From Oleiagrimonas sp963817755 (GTDB taxonomy: Bacteria; Pseudomonadota; Gammaproteobacteria; Xanthomonadales; Rhodanobacteraceae): a stretch of 64,000 nucleotides of DNA. Made by a program: the position numbers and the translations under genes. The stretch spans positions 620,001-684,000 of the forward strand of contig CAWFPB010000002.1 in the NCBI GenBank assembly GCA_963817755.1. The letters are read 5' to 3'. This document shows, piece by piece, positions 1-8,617 of this stretch (positions within the stretch are counted from its first letter, which is position 1; every line of letters starts with the position of its first letter). The notes under the pieces are model-generated. The model saw only the letters and a list, made by a program, of their open reading frames with translations. It searched no databases and was not told the origin of the DNA.

Positions 1-256
1 TCTGGTTGGCGGTGGTGATCGAGAAACTGGCGTTCAGGCGCTTGACGCCGGCGAAGGTCGGGGCACCGGTGACCACGACCTGCTGCAGGGTCTGGGTGGT
101 CCTGGCGTCGGGGTTCTGCTGCTGGGCCTTCTTGCTGGTCGAGGTGCCGTTCTGTGCGGCCTGGCCACTGCCCTTGGCCAGGGCCGGCGTGGACAGCAGC
201 GCGGCGACGATGGCGGCCGAGAGGGCCAGTCGGGTCAATCGAATCGTGTGTTGCAT
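1..256 (-). CDS. TonB-dependent receptor, N-terminal fragment (runs off window)
   Basis: Only the first 85 or so residues lie in the window. The translation begins with a signal peptide (MQHTIRLTRL followed by a hydrophobic stretch ending in ALA), a polar Gln/Ser-rich linker, and then TLQQVVVTG, a typical TonB box, followed by the start of a plug domain. A GGGAGG ribosome site precedes the ATG at 256. It lies 68 bp downstream of, and on the same strand as, the family 65 phosphorylase gene, so the two are probably one sugar-uptake and cleavage unit controlled by the LacI-type regulator. Such receptors are outer-membrane channels energised by TonB-ExbBD. The substrate cannot be read from this fragment; an alpha-glucoside is an inference from the neighbour. 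Confidence 0.8.
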   Translation of the reverse strand, partial: MQHTIRLTRLALSAAIVAALLSTPALAKGSGQAAQNGTSTSKKAQQQNPDARTTQTLQQVVVTGAPTFAGVKRLNASFSITTANQ

Positions 257-324
257 GGTGTACCTCCCCGGTACTTCTGGTTTTCGCGTGGTTGTCGTTA
301 CAGGTAAGGCTCTGGGTCTTGCGT

Positions 325-3300
325 TCACTGCGGCGCCGTGAAGTCGGCGATGTCGAAGTCGGCGATGGCCGAAAGCACGATGTCGGCTTCGTCGAGTACC
401 TCGGCGGATCCGATGCCGACCGCCGCCATGCCGGCGGCACGAATGCCGGCGATGCCGGCCGCGGCATCCTCGACGCCGAGGCAGGCCGCCGGTTCGATCT
501 CCAGGCCCGCGGCGGCGGCCAGGAAGATTTCCGGATCCGGCTTGGAGCGGCGGATGCCGTTGGCGTCGACCACGTAATCGAACAGTTCGGCGATGCCCAG
601 GCGCGAAAGCAGCAGCGGGGCATTGCGGCTGGCCGACGCCAGTGCGGTCTTGAGGCCCGCCGCGCGCGCTGCCTGGACGGCCTCGCGTGCGCCGGGAAGC
701 AGGTCCTGCGGGCCGCAGGTTGCGATGCGTTCGCGGTAATAGCCGTTCTTGCGCGCGGCCAGTTCCTCGCGTTCGGTTTCGCCGTAGTCGCGCGGGGCGT
801 TTTCCAGCACGATGTCCAGCGAGGCGCGGCGGTCCACGCCCTTGAGTCGCTCGCCGATGTCGTCGGCCAGCGGCACGTCGATCTCCGCGGCCAGGCGGCG
901 CCAGGCCGCTTCGTGCACGCTGGCGGTATCGGCCAGCACGCCGTCGAGGTCGAAGATCACGGCTTGGAGGGGGCGGGGCGACCTGGTGGCCATGCGCGTG
1001 GCATCGGACGCCAAGGGACGGGTCACGGTCTCGCCCGCGGTCAGGTCGAGCGGGTGACCGTCATGTTCGATGCGCATCGACTCGCCTTCCATGAGGGTGT
1101 AGCGCGCAACCGTGGCATCCACTTCGACGCGGATACGCGCCTCGCGCCAGCGCAGGCCGAAGCGGTAGCCGTTCCAGGCGTGCGGCAGGCGCGGGGCGAA
1201 GACCGGATGCGGCCCCCCCAGTCGCAGCCCGCCGAAGCCCCAGGCCAGGGCCATCCAGCTTCCGGCCATGGCCGCCAGGTGCACCCCGTGGTCGGCATTG
1301 CCGTGCAGGTCGTCCAGGTCCACGCGCAGGGTGTCGCGGAAATAGCGCAGGGCCTTGTCCGTGTCGCCGATGTCGGCCGCGAGGATGCCGAAGGTGGATG
1401 CCGACAGGGTCGAGTCGTGCACGGTCACGGCCTCGTAGTAGTCCAGGTTGCGGCGTCGTGCGTCACGGTCGACGCCGTCTCCGGCCAGGACCAGGCCAAG
1501 CAGCACGTCGGCCTGCTTGCATACCTGGTGGCGGTACAGCGTCAGGGGATGCATGCGCAGCAGCAGCGGGTGCTTGCCGTCGACCGGTTCGTCGATCGGC
1601 AGGCGCGGCTTGTCCAGGAAGGTGTCGTCCTGCGGGAACACCCCGGTCAGGGGATCGACCGGCAGGTACATGGCATCGGCTGCCGCCTGCCAGCGACCGG
1701 GCTCGTCGCCGGTCAGGCCGATGCGTGCGGAAAGGTCCGCGAAGGCTTCGGGATGCGATGCGGCCATCCAGCGGGCGACCTCGGCCGCGTGGCGAAGGTG
1801 TCGCTGCGCCATGCGATTGGTGTAGTGGTTGTTGTCGACCAGGGCGGTGTATTCGTCCGGGCCGGTGACCGCGCAGATGCAGAACGCATCGTGGCGGCGC
1901 GGGTCGTAGTGGCCCACCTCCAGCCACAGGCGCGCGGTCTCGAACAGGATTTCGCCGCCCTTGTCGACGAGGAAGGTCTCGTCGCCGCTGGTCTCGACGT
2001 AGGCGCGGATGGCCCAGGCGATGGCGGCGTTGATGTGGTACTGGGCCGAGCCGCTGGGGAAATAGGCCGAGCACTCGTCGCCGCTGATGGTGCGCCATGC
2101 GTACAGGGCGCCGCGGGCATGGTTCATTTCGCGGGCGTGATGCCGGGCGGCGTCGAGGATGCGATAGCGGTATTCGAGCATGCTGCGCGCCAGCGCCGGG
2201 GCGGTGCCCACCAGCGCCGGCAGCATGAAGACCTCGGCGTCCCAGAAATAGTGACCTTCGTAGCCTTCGCCGGTCAGGCCCTTGGCGGCGGCGCTGCCGC
2301 TGCCGTCGCGACAGGTCGACTGCATCACGTGGAACAGGTTCAGGCGCAGGGCCTGCTCGGTGGCGGGATCGCCCTCGATGCCCAGGTCGGCGGTCTGCCA
2401 GAAACGGCCGAGAGTGGCGGACTGGATTTCGCACAGGACCTGGAAACCGTCCTCGCAGGCGGCGTTCACGCGGGCCATGGCCTGGCGGGGCAGGCTCGGG
2501 TCCTCCTGTGCACCCGGCTGTGACCACGCATAGGCCACGTACTTTTCCAATTGCAGTGTCTGGCCGGGCTCGATGTCCTGTTCGAAGCACTGCGCGATGG
2601 CGGATGCGTCCTGCTCGGTGCGGGGCGTGTCGCCAAGACCTGCATGGCGCTGGGCGCAGGCCAGGGCGATCCCGCTGTGCCGCGTGGCCTGGGCCAGCCA
2701 GGCGCAATCGTCGTGTGTACCGATGCCGGTGATGTCCAGGCCGCCGGCCATGCGTGCGCCGATGCGCGGGTCATCGCCCTGGGTGGCGGCGTGGCGGGTG
2801 CTGTCCAGGCGCGAGGACAGCGTGATGCGTCCCGCGAAATCAACCGAGGTCACGCGATAGCGGATGGCGAGCACGCCGGTACGGTCCAGCGGCACCAGGC
2901 GTTCGGAATCGATCTGGAGGGTGGCGCCCCTGGGGGAGCGCCAGCGCAGTGTCCGGTGATAACGGCCGTGGCGCAGGTCCAGGCGACGCTCGAAAGCCAG
3001 CCACTCGCCAGCGTCCAGGTCCACGGGCTGGCCGTCCAGCTGCAGTCCGATGCCGACGCCGTCGGCCACGGGCAGCCGCGTGTCGCTGTGGCGCGCGAAG
3101 CCCGGGAAACGTTCGTGATACTCGATCGGGGTACGTTCCCACACGGCGCCGAGAAAGCTGCCGTGGCTGGGGCTGTGGCCTTCCTCGAGGCCGGCGCGGA
3201 CGCCCAGTTGGCCGTTGGCCAGGGCGAACAGGCTCTCGTCGCGTGCGAATCCGCGGCGATCACGGCCGATACGTACGAATTGCCAAGGATCGATCGTGGT

Positions 3301-3351
3301 CCCGGAGTCGGCCGCCACGGACTCTTCGACTGGCATCTCGGCTTCTTGCAT
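325..3351 (-). CDS. GH65 disaccharide phosphorylase fused to beta-phosphoglucomutase
   Basis: A protein of about 1008 residues with two enzymes in one chain. Residues 1 to about 760 match glycoside hydrolase family 65 (maltose, trehalose or kojibiose phosphorylases), including TGPDEYTALVDNN with the expected general-acid Glu at about 500. Residues about 795-1005 are a HAD domain starting VIFDLDGVLADT (Asp801, Asp803), typical of beta-phosphoglucomutase. Inferred role: phosphorolysis of an alpha-linked glucose disaccharide to beta-glucose 1-phosphate, then conversion to glucose 6-phosphate. The ATG at 3351 was chosen because GAGGGGAG lies upstream; ATG 3336 and a start near 3450 are alternatives, but the latter would run into the operator. 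The gene precedes a TonB receptor gene and is divergent from a LacI-type regulator. The exact disaccharide is unknown. Confidence 0.9.
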   Translation of the reverse strand: MQEAEMPVEESVAADSGTTIDPWQFVRIGRDRRGFARDESLFALANGQLGVRAGLEEGHSPSHGSFLGAVWERTPIEYHERFPGFARHSDTRLPVADGVGIGLQLDGQPVDLDAGEWLAFERRLDLRHGRYHRTLRWRSPRGATLQIDSERLVPLDRTGVLAIRYRVTSVDFAGRITLSSRLDSTRHAATQGDDPRIGARMAGGLDITGIGTHDDCAWLAQATRHSGIALACAQRHAGLGDTPRTEQDASAIAQCFEQDIEPGQTLQLEKYVAYAWSQPGAQEDPSLPRQAMARVNAACEDGFQVLCEIQSATLGRFWQTADLGIEGDPATEQALRLNLFHVMQSTCRDGSGSAAAKGLTGEGYEGHYFWDAEVFMLPALVGTAPALARSMLEYRYRILDAARHHAREMNHARGALYAWRTISGDECSAYFPSGSAQYHINAAIAWAIRAYVETSGDETFLVDKGGEILFETARLWLEVGHYDPRRHDAFCICAVTGPDEYTALVDNNHYTNRMAQRHLRHAAEVARWMAASHPEAFADLSARIGLTGDEPGRWQAAADAMYLPVDPLTGVFPQDDTFLDKPRLPIDEPVDGKHPLLLRMHPLTLYRHQVCKQADVLLGLVLAGDGVDRDARRRNLDYYEAVTVHDSTLSASTFGILAADIGDTDKALRYFRDTLRVDLDDLHGNADHGVHLAAMAGSWMALAWGFGGLRLGGPHPVFAPRLPHAWNGYRFGLRWREARIRVEVDATVARYTLMEGESMRIEHDGHPLDLTAGETVTRPLASDATRMATRSPRPLQAVIFDLDGVLADTASVHEAAWRRLAAEIDVPLADDIGERLKGVDRRASLDIVLENAPRDYGETEREELAARKNGYYRERIATCGPQDLLPGAREAVQAARAAGLKTALASASRNAPLLLSRLGIAELFDYVVDANGIRRSKPDPEIFLAAAAGLEIEPAACLGVEDAAAGIAGIRAAGMAAVGIGSAEVLDEADIVLSAIADFDIADFTAPQ

Positions 3352-3450
3352 GAACCGCCTGCTCCCCTCGCTGCATGATGGTGACGACCGGCACGATGAC
3401 CGATCGATGCGATGGGCGGCGAGCATACGACCGAATGTTACCGATATCAA

Positions 3451-3462
3451 GTTATCGATAAC
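3451..3462. promoter_or_regulatory. LacI-family operator candidate
   Basis: GTTATCGATAAC is a perfect 12-bp palindrome with the central CG typical of LacI/GalR operators. It sits between the divergent phosphorylase gene and the lacI-type gene, about 100 bp upstream of the former. A degenerate second copy (TTACCGATAT) lies just to its left at 3438-3447. It is probably the binding site of the adjacent regulator. Confidence 0.65.
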
Positions 3463-3589
3463 AATTTTACCCGGCGGGCGCCGGAATCATCCCGTTGCCG
3501 TGGAATGCAGCCATGGACGGAGCCCGCCCGAGCGGACATACTGGAAAGGGCCGTCTGGCCCGTTGCTGGGAACCCGGGAACCGCTTGCC

Positions 3590-4600
3590 TTGACTCGAAG
3601 CAGGAAGAAACAGCCCAAACCGCCGCGTGCGGGGCTGACCATGGCCGACCTTGCGGAGCTGGCCGGGGTTTCGAAGATCACCGTCTCGCGGGCGCTGGCC
3701 GACAGCGCCCTGGTCAGCCCGCGGACCCGCGAGCGCATCCAGCAACTGGCGCGCGAGCACGGCTACAAGCTCAACGTCAATGCGCGCAACCTGCGCTTGC
3801 GCCGCAGCCACACCGTGGCCGTGATCGTCGAGATGCAGCCCAGCAGCGACCGCACCATGTGGGATCCGTACCCGCTGACCCTGCTTGGCGGTATCTCGCA
3901 GGAATTGACTTCCTCCGGCTACAGCGTGCTGCTGACCACCCGCGAGGGCGCGGCCTCGGCCGCGGTGCGCGGCGCCGACGGCGTGATCCTGCTGGGCCAG
4001 GGCGAGCGCCAGGACGCGGTGCGGCTGTTCGACAAGCTGGGTCTGCCGATGGTGGTGTGGGGCGCGCAGTCGGCCAGCGACGCGCACGTGGTGGTGGGCA
4101 GCAACAACCGCCAGGGCGGGGCCTCGGTGGCCGAGCGATTCGTGTCCATCGGCCGGCGCCACCCGGTGTTCATCGGCAACCCCGACCATCCCGAGATCGC
4201 CGAACGCCTGCATGGCTTCGTCGACGAGCTGGCGCGCCACGACATCAAGCCGCTGCTGATGCGGCGCGACGAATTCACCCTGGCCTCGGGCGTGGATGCC
4301 GTGCATTCGCTGGCCCGCCGCAAGGTGCGCTTCGACAGCATCTTCGCCTGCAGCGACCTGCTCGCCATGGGCGCGATCCGCGCCCTGGTCGAACTGGGGC
4401 ACCAGGTTCCCAGCGACGTCTCGGTGGTCGGCTACGACGACACGCCGCTGGGGGCCAGCTTCCTGCCGCCGCTCAGCTCGGTGCGCCAGAACTGGCAGGA
4501 AGGCGGCATGCTGCTGGCGCGCAAGGTGCTGGCCCTGGTGGACGGCAAGCCGGCGGCCTCGGAAATGCTCTCGACCACGCTGGTGCTGCGCGCGACCTGA
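3590..4600 (+). CDS. LacI/GalR-family transcriptional regulator
   Basis: About 336 residues. The N-terminal helix-turn-helix begins MADLAELAGVSKITVSRAL at residue 18, followed by the hinge region and a periplasmic-binding-protein-like effector domain (for example HPVFIGN and SVVGYDDTPLG). The start is uncertain: TTG 3590 keeps a basic leader found in many family members, while ATG 3641 would begin right at the recognition domain; neither has a strong ribosome site. It is divergent from the phosphorylase/TonB-receptor unit and probably represses it until a sugar or sugar phosphate binds, through the palindrome at 3451-3462. Its 3' end converges with the pilS-like gene, 12 bp away. Confidence 0.9.
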   Translation: MTRSRKKQPKPPRAGLTMADLAELAGVSKITVSRALADSALVSPRTRERIQQLAREHGYKLNVNARNLRLRRSHTVAVIVEMQPSSDRTMWDPYPLTLLGGISQELTSSGYSVLLTTREGAASAAVRGADGVILLGQGERQDAVRLFDKLGLPMVVWGAQSASDAHVVVGSNNRQGGASVAERFVSIGRRHPVFIGNPDHPEIAERLHGFVDELARHDIKPLLMRRDEFTLASGVDAVHSLARRKVRFDSIFACSDLLAMGAIRALVELGHQVPSDVSVVGYDDTPLGASFLPPLSSVRQNWQEGGMLLARKVLALVDGKPAASEMLSTTLVLRAT

Positions 4601-4612
4601 GCGGGCGGAGGG

Positions 4613-6211
4613 CTAGGCGGCGCCGGAGGATGTCGGCGCCTGGGCCATCGGCGCCAGGGTGATGCGGAAACAGCTCCCGCCGCCGGCCACCGGCACATAT
4701 TCCAGTTCGGCCTGGTTGGCCTCGCACATCTGCTTGCACAGGTACAGGCCCAGGCCCGTGCCGTATTCGTGCGTGGTGTAGAAGGGTTCGAAGATCTGTG
4801 CGGCGACCTTGGTGGGAATGCCGGGCCCGCGATCGACGACCTCCAGCAGCGGTGGTCCGGCATCACTGGCGGACCGCGAGATCAGCATCACCCGCGCCGC
4901 CTCGCCGGGCATGCGGCCGTAGCGCAGGGCATTCTGGACCAGGTTCCAGATCACCTGCTGCAGGTGCTGCGGGTCGACCACCGCCTGGACCGCGTTGGAC
5001 TGCACGATGGCGCGCAGCGAGTCCTTGCCCAGGTCGTTGCTCTCGGCGTATTCGTCGACGAAATCCAGGGACCAGGCGTTGAGATCCAGGGTTTCCGGGC
5101 GCGAGCGTTCGCGGCGCGACAGCTGCAGGATGTTCTCGATGATCTCGTTGAGGCGGCTGCAGTGGTTGTTGATGATCTCGACCATGCGCTGGTCGGCCTG
5201 GACCAGGTCCTCCGATTCGGCCAGCAATTGGGCCGAATAGCGGATCGCGGCCAGCGGGTTGCGAATCTCGTGGGCGATCGAGGCCGACAGCCGACCCAGC
5301 GAGGCCAGGGTCAGTTCCTCGGCGCGGCGCGAGACCAGCGAGGTGTCGTCGAGAAAAATCAGGATATTGGAGTCGTCGTTGGCCGCCAGGCGGGTAAAGC
5401 GCGGCACCACTTCGGGGACGCCCTCGGCCAGCGCGATCGCGGTCTCGTCCAGCTTGTCGTAGTGCCGCCAGTGGAACAGCCGGCGCGACAGTTCCGGCGC
5501 GATGGTGCCCAGGTCGCGCTGGTTCATGGGCGGGTTGCCCAGCAGGATCCAGGCCGATTCGTTGAACTGGTGCACCTGGTTGCCGTCGTCGACCAGCAGC
5601 ACGCCGGTCTTCATGCGGCGGATGATGAGCTCGTTGACCTGGGACAGGTTGGCCAGGTCCAGGCCGCGGCGCTGGGCCAGCTCCTCCGAGGCGCGCATCT
5701 GGCGTCCGAGGATGTTGCACAGGGCGGCCGAGGCCAGGTAGACGATGCCGAACAGCGCGCTTTCCAGCAGTTCCCCGCCGATATCGTTCCTGGGATGGCT
5801 GACGAATACCTGGCCCAGCAGGCCGAGGGCGCCCAGGGCGGCGAAGAACAGCGACAGGCGCATGGGCAGGACCAGCGCCGCACCGCCCAGGTTGACCACC
5901 AGCATCATGGCGATGCCCAGGCGCGCGCTGTGCATCGAGATCACCGCGGCCATGGCAATGGCGATATCCAGCAGGATCGCGGCGGCGGTGTAGGCTGCCG
6001 GTCGCTGCATCCAGGCCGGCGTGCGCAGCAGGGCGATCACGGCGTAGACGATGGCGATGACCGCGACGGCACGGGCAAGGGTGGGGTGATCGGGGATCAG
6101 CAGGTGGTTGTCGCGGGTGCCGAAGGCCAGCAGGCAGTAGACCAGTGCCTGGGCCAGCCGGAACCAGTTCAGGAAATACAGTTCGCGACGGGCCACGCTG
6201 GCGTTGGGCAT
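4613..6211 (-). CDS. pilS: PilS-like membrane sensor histidine kinase
   Basis: About 532 residues. The N-terminal 185 or so residues hold roughly six hydrophobic segments, followed by a PAS-like region (about 195-290), a HisKA domain with the phospho-acceptor in ASIAHEIRNPLAAI (His314), and an HATPase domain with NLVQNALRYG, DRGPGIP and GTGLGLYL. This layout matches PilS, which controls type IV pilin transcription with the sigma-54 activator PilR. AGGAAA precedes the ATG at 6211. It is divergent from sucC, an arrangement I recall from Xanthomonas type IV pilus loci. The expected downstream pilR is absent: the next gene is the convergent LacI regulator. It could therefore be an orphan kinase or have a partner elsewhere. 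Confidence 0.85.
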   Translation of the reverse strand: MPNASVARRELYFLNWFRLAQALVYCLLAFGTRDNHLLIPDHPTLARAVAVIAIVYAVIALLRTPAWMQRPAAYTAAAILLDIAIAMAAVISMHSARLGIAMMLVVNLGGAALVLPMRLSLFFAALGALGLLGQVFVSHPRNDIGGELLESALFGIVYLASAALCNILGRQMRASEELAQRRGLDLANLSQVNELIIRRMKTGVLLVDDGNQVHQFNESAWILLGNPPMNQRDLGTIAPELSRRLFHWRHYDKLDETAIALAEGVPEVVPRFTRLAANDDSNILIFLDDTSLVSRRAEELTLASLGRLSASIAHEIRNPLAAIRYSAQLLAESEDLVQADQRMVEIINNHCSRLNEIIENILQLSRRERSRPETLDLNAWSLDFVDEYAESNDLGKDSLRAIVQSNAVQAVVDPQHLQQVIWNLVQNALRYGRMPGEAARVMLISRSASDAGPPLLEVVDRGPGIPTKVAAQIFEPFYTTHEYGTGLGLYLCKQMCEANQAELEYVPVAGGGSCFRITLAPMAQAPTSSGAA

Positions 6212-6496
6212 GGGATTTCCTGTTCCGGAAGCGGGTTTGGAGTGCGGCTTGGCCGCAGGCCCGAGTATAGCCATGCGCGTGCTCCTTCTGGCGCGCACGT
6301 ATCCCGGCAAGCAGGGTGCGTTGGGTGCGCCCCTTTCCATCGGGCGGCGGTTCTTGGACAATAGCGGGCTGTCGCGTGCGGATTCTTCCGGGCCCCCTGC
6401 CCGCGTCCCGCCGCCGTGCATCCATCGCCGTCGTTGTGCCCGCGCATCCCGCGCCCGCCGCCCGACTGCGCGTTTCACGTACGTTCGAGGTATCGA

Positions 6497-7657
6497 ATGA
6501 ACTTTCACGAGTATCAGGCAAAAGAGCTGTTCGCGCAGTACGGGATCACCGTGCCGCCGGGCAAGGTGGCCGATTCGGCCGACGCCGCCGTGGAGGCCGC
6601 CAAGGCCCTGGGCGGCAGCCAGTGGATGGTCAAGGCGCAGATCCACGCGGGCGGTCGAGGCAAGGCCGGCGGCGTGAAGTTCTGCAGGAGCCTGGACGAG
6701 GTCAAGGCCGCCGCGACCGGCATGCTCGGCACCAACATGGCCACCTACCAGTCCGGTGGCCGCGCGTTGCCGGTGAACCTGGTGCTGGTCACCGACGCCA
6801 CCGACATTGCCCGCGAGTTGTACCTGTCGATTCTGGTCGACCGCGACACCAAGTCGATCTCCTTCATCGCCTCCAAGCACGGCGGCGTGGACATCGAGCA
6901 AGTCGCCAAGGACACCCCCGAGGACATCCACACCATCGCCATCGACTACGTCGAGGACCTGCAGCCCTACCAGTGCCGCCAGATCGGCTTCGCGATGGAC
7001 CTGGACGCCAAGCAGGTGCGCCAGCTGACCAAGATCATGCTGGGCCTGTACACGCTGTTCAACGAGAAGGACCTGTCGCTGGTCGAGCTGAACCCGCTGG
7101 CGGTGCTCGAGGACGGCAGCCTGGCCGCATTGGACGGCAAGGTGAACTCCGACGACAACGCCGAGTTCCGCCACCCCGACCTGGCCGCCATGCGCGACCT
7201 GACCCAGGAAGACGCCGCCGAGGCGGCCGCGGTCGAGCACAACCTGAACTACGTGACCATGGACGGCACCATCGGCTGCATGGTCAACGGCGCGGGTCTG
7301 GCCATGGCCACCATGGACGTGATCAAGCTGGCGGGTGGCGAGCCGGCCAACTTCCTCGACGTCGGCGGCGGCGCCACCAAGGAGCGCGTGACCGAGGCCT
7401 TCAAGCTGATCCTGTCCTCGGACAAGGTCAAGGCGATCCTGGTCAACATCTTCGGCGGCATCGTGCGCTGCGACCTGATCGCCGAGGGCATCATCGCCGC
7501 GGTCAAGGAAGTGGGCCTGAAGATCCCCGTGATCGTTCGCCTGCAGGGCACCAACGTCGAGAAGGGCCGCGAGCTGCTGGCCAACTCCGGCCTGGCGATC
7601 ACGCCGGCCGACGATCTCAACGACGCGGCGCGCAAGGCCGTGGCTGCCGCGAAGTGA
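6497..7657 (+). CDS. sucC: Succinyl-CoA ligase (ADP-forming), beta subunit
   Basis: 386 residues, close to the E. coli length (388). It begins MNFHEYQAKELFAQYGI and carries an ATP-grasp domain (VKAQIHAGGRGKAGGVK), the ELNPLAV segment and the C-terminal CoA-ligase domain with VNIFGGIVRCD. With SucD it makes succinate and ATP from succinyl-CoA in the TCA cycle. GAGGT precedes the ATG at 6497. sucD follows 10 bp downstream, so the two are one operon. Confidence 0.97.
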   Translation: MNFHEYQAKELFAQYGITVPPGKVADSADAAVEAAKALGGSQWMVKAQIHAGGRGKAGGVKFCRSLDEVKAAATGMLGTNMATYQSGGRALPVNLVLVTDATDIARELYLSILVDRDTKSISFIASKHGGVDIEQVAKDTPEDIHTIAIDYVEDLQPYQCRQIGFAMDLDAKQVRQLTKIMLGLYTLFNEKDLSLVELNPLAVLEDGSLAALDGKVNSDDNAEFRHPDLAAMRDLTQEDAAEAAAVEHNLNYVTMDGTIGCMVNGAGLAMATMDVIKLAGGEPANFLDVGGGATKERVTEAFKLILSSDKVKAILVNIFGGIVRCDLIAEGIIAAVKEVGLKIPVIVRLQGTNVEKGRELLANSGLAITPADDLNDAARKAVAAAK

Positions 7658-7667
7658 GGAGCAAAGC

Positions 7668-8540
7668 ATGAGCGTACTGGTCAACAAGAACACCAAGGTG
7701 ATCGTGCAGGGCTTCACCGGCCAGCAGGGCACCTTCCACGCCGAGCAGGCGATCGACTACGGCACCCAGATCGTGGGTGGCGTGACCCCGGGCAAGGGCG
7801 GCTCGCAGCACCTGGAGCGTCCGGTCTTCAACAGCGTGGCCGAGGCGGTCGACGAGACCGGCGCCAATGCGTCGGTGATCTTCGTGCCGCCGCCGTTCGC
7901 AGCCGACTCGATCCTGGAAGCCATCGATGCCGGCATCGAAGTCATCGTGGCCATCACCGAGGGCATCCCGGTGCTGGACATGCTGCGCGTTCGCAACGTG
8001 CTGGACGGGCATCCGGAGACCGTGCTGATCGGCCCCAACTGCCCCGGCATCATCACCCCGGGCGAGTGCAAGATCGGCATCATGCCGGGCCATATCCACA
8101 CCCCGGGCAACGTCGGCATCGTGTCGCGTTCGGGCACCCTGACCTACGAGGCCGTGTTCCAGACCACCAACGAGGGCCTGGGCCAGTCGACCTGCATCGG
8201 CATCGGCGGCGATCCGATCCAGGGCATGAACTTCATCGACTGCCTCAAGCGCTTCCAGGACGACCCGCAGACCGAGGGCATCATCATGGTCGGCGAGATC
8301 GGCGGCAGCGCCGAGGAAGATGCGGCGGAATTCATCTCCGAGTACGTGACCAAGCCGGTGGTGTCGTTCATCGCCGGTGCGTCCGCGCCTCCGGGCAAGC
8401 GCATGGGCCATGCAGGCGCCATCATCTCCGGGGGCAAGGGCACGGCCGAGGCCAAGTTCGCCGCGCTGGAGAAGGCGGGCGTGACCACGGTCAAGTCGCC
8501 GGCCGACCTGGGCAAGGCCCTGGCCGAGCGCATGAAGTAG
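7668..8540 (+). CDS. sucD: Succinyl-CoA ligase, alpha subunit
   Basis: 290 residues. The N-terminus (SVLVNKNTKVIVQGFTGQQG) is the CoA-binding Rossmann fold, GPNCPGIITPGE is conserved, and the phosphorylated His is in MGHAGAIISGGKG (His248). GAGGAG precedes the ATG by 6 bp. It is translated directly after sucC. Confidence 0.97.
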   Translation: MSVLVNKNTKVIVQGFTGQQGTFHAEQAIDYGTQIVGGVTPGKGGSQHLERPVFNSVAEAVDETGANASVIFVPPPFAADSILEAIDAGIEVIVAITEGIPVLDMLRVRNVLDGHPETVLIGPNCPGIITPGECKIGIMPGHIHTPGNVGIVSRSGTLTYEAVFQTTNEGLGQSTCIGIGGDPIQGMNFIDCLKRFQDDPQTEGIIMVGEIGGSAEEDAAEFISEYVTKPVVSFIAGASAPPGKRMGHAGAIISGGKGTAEAKFAALEKAGVTTVKSPADLGKALAERMK

Positions 8541-8617
8541 GCTGATCATCCGGCCTGCGGATGAAGTCGAAGGCCGCGGCATGTCCGCGGCCTTCGCGTA
8601 TCGAGGAAATTCCGAGC

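Noticed and set aside
154..2523. A very long open frame on the plus strand opposite the phosphorylase gene
   Set aside because: It is a shadow of the GC-rich minus-strand gene: composition is Gly/Arg/Gln/Val-rich, no family is recognisable, and the minus strand carries clear GH65 and HAD motifs.
4769..6364. Long plus-strand frame opposite the pilS-like gene
   Set aside because: It is Gln/Gly/Asp-rich antisense coding with no motif, while the minus strand has complete kinase motifs.
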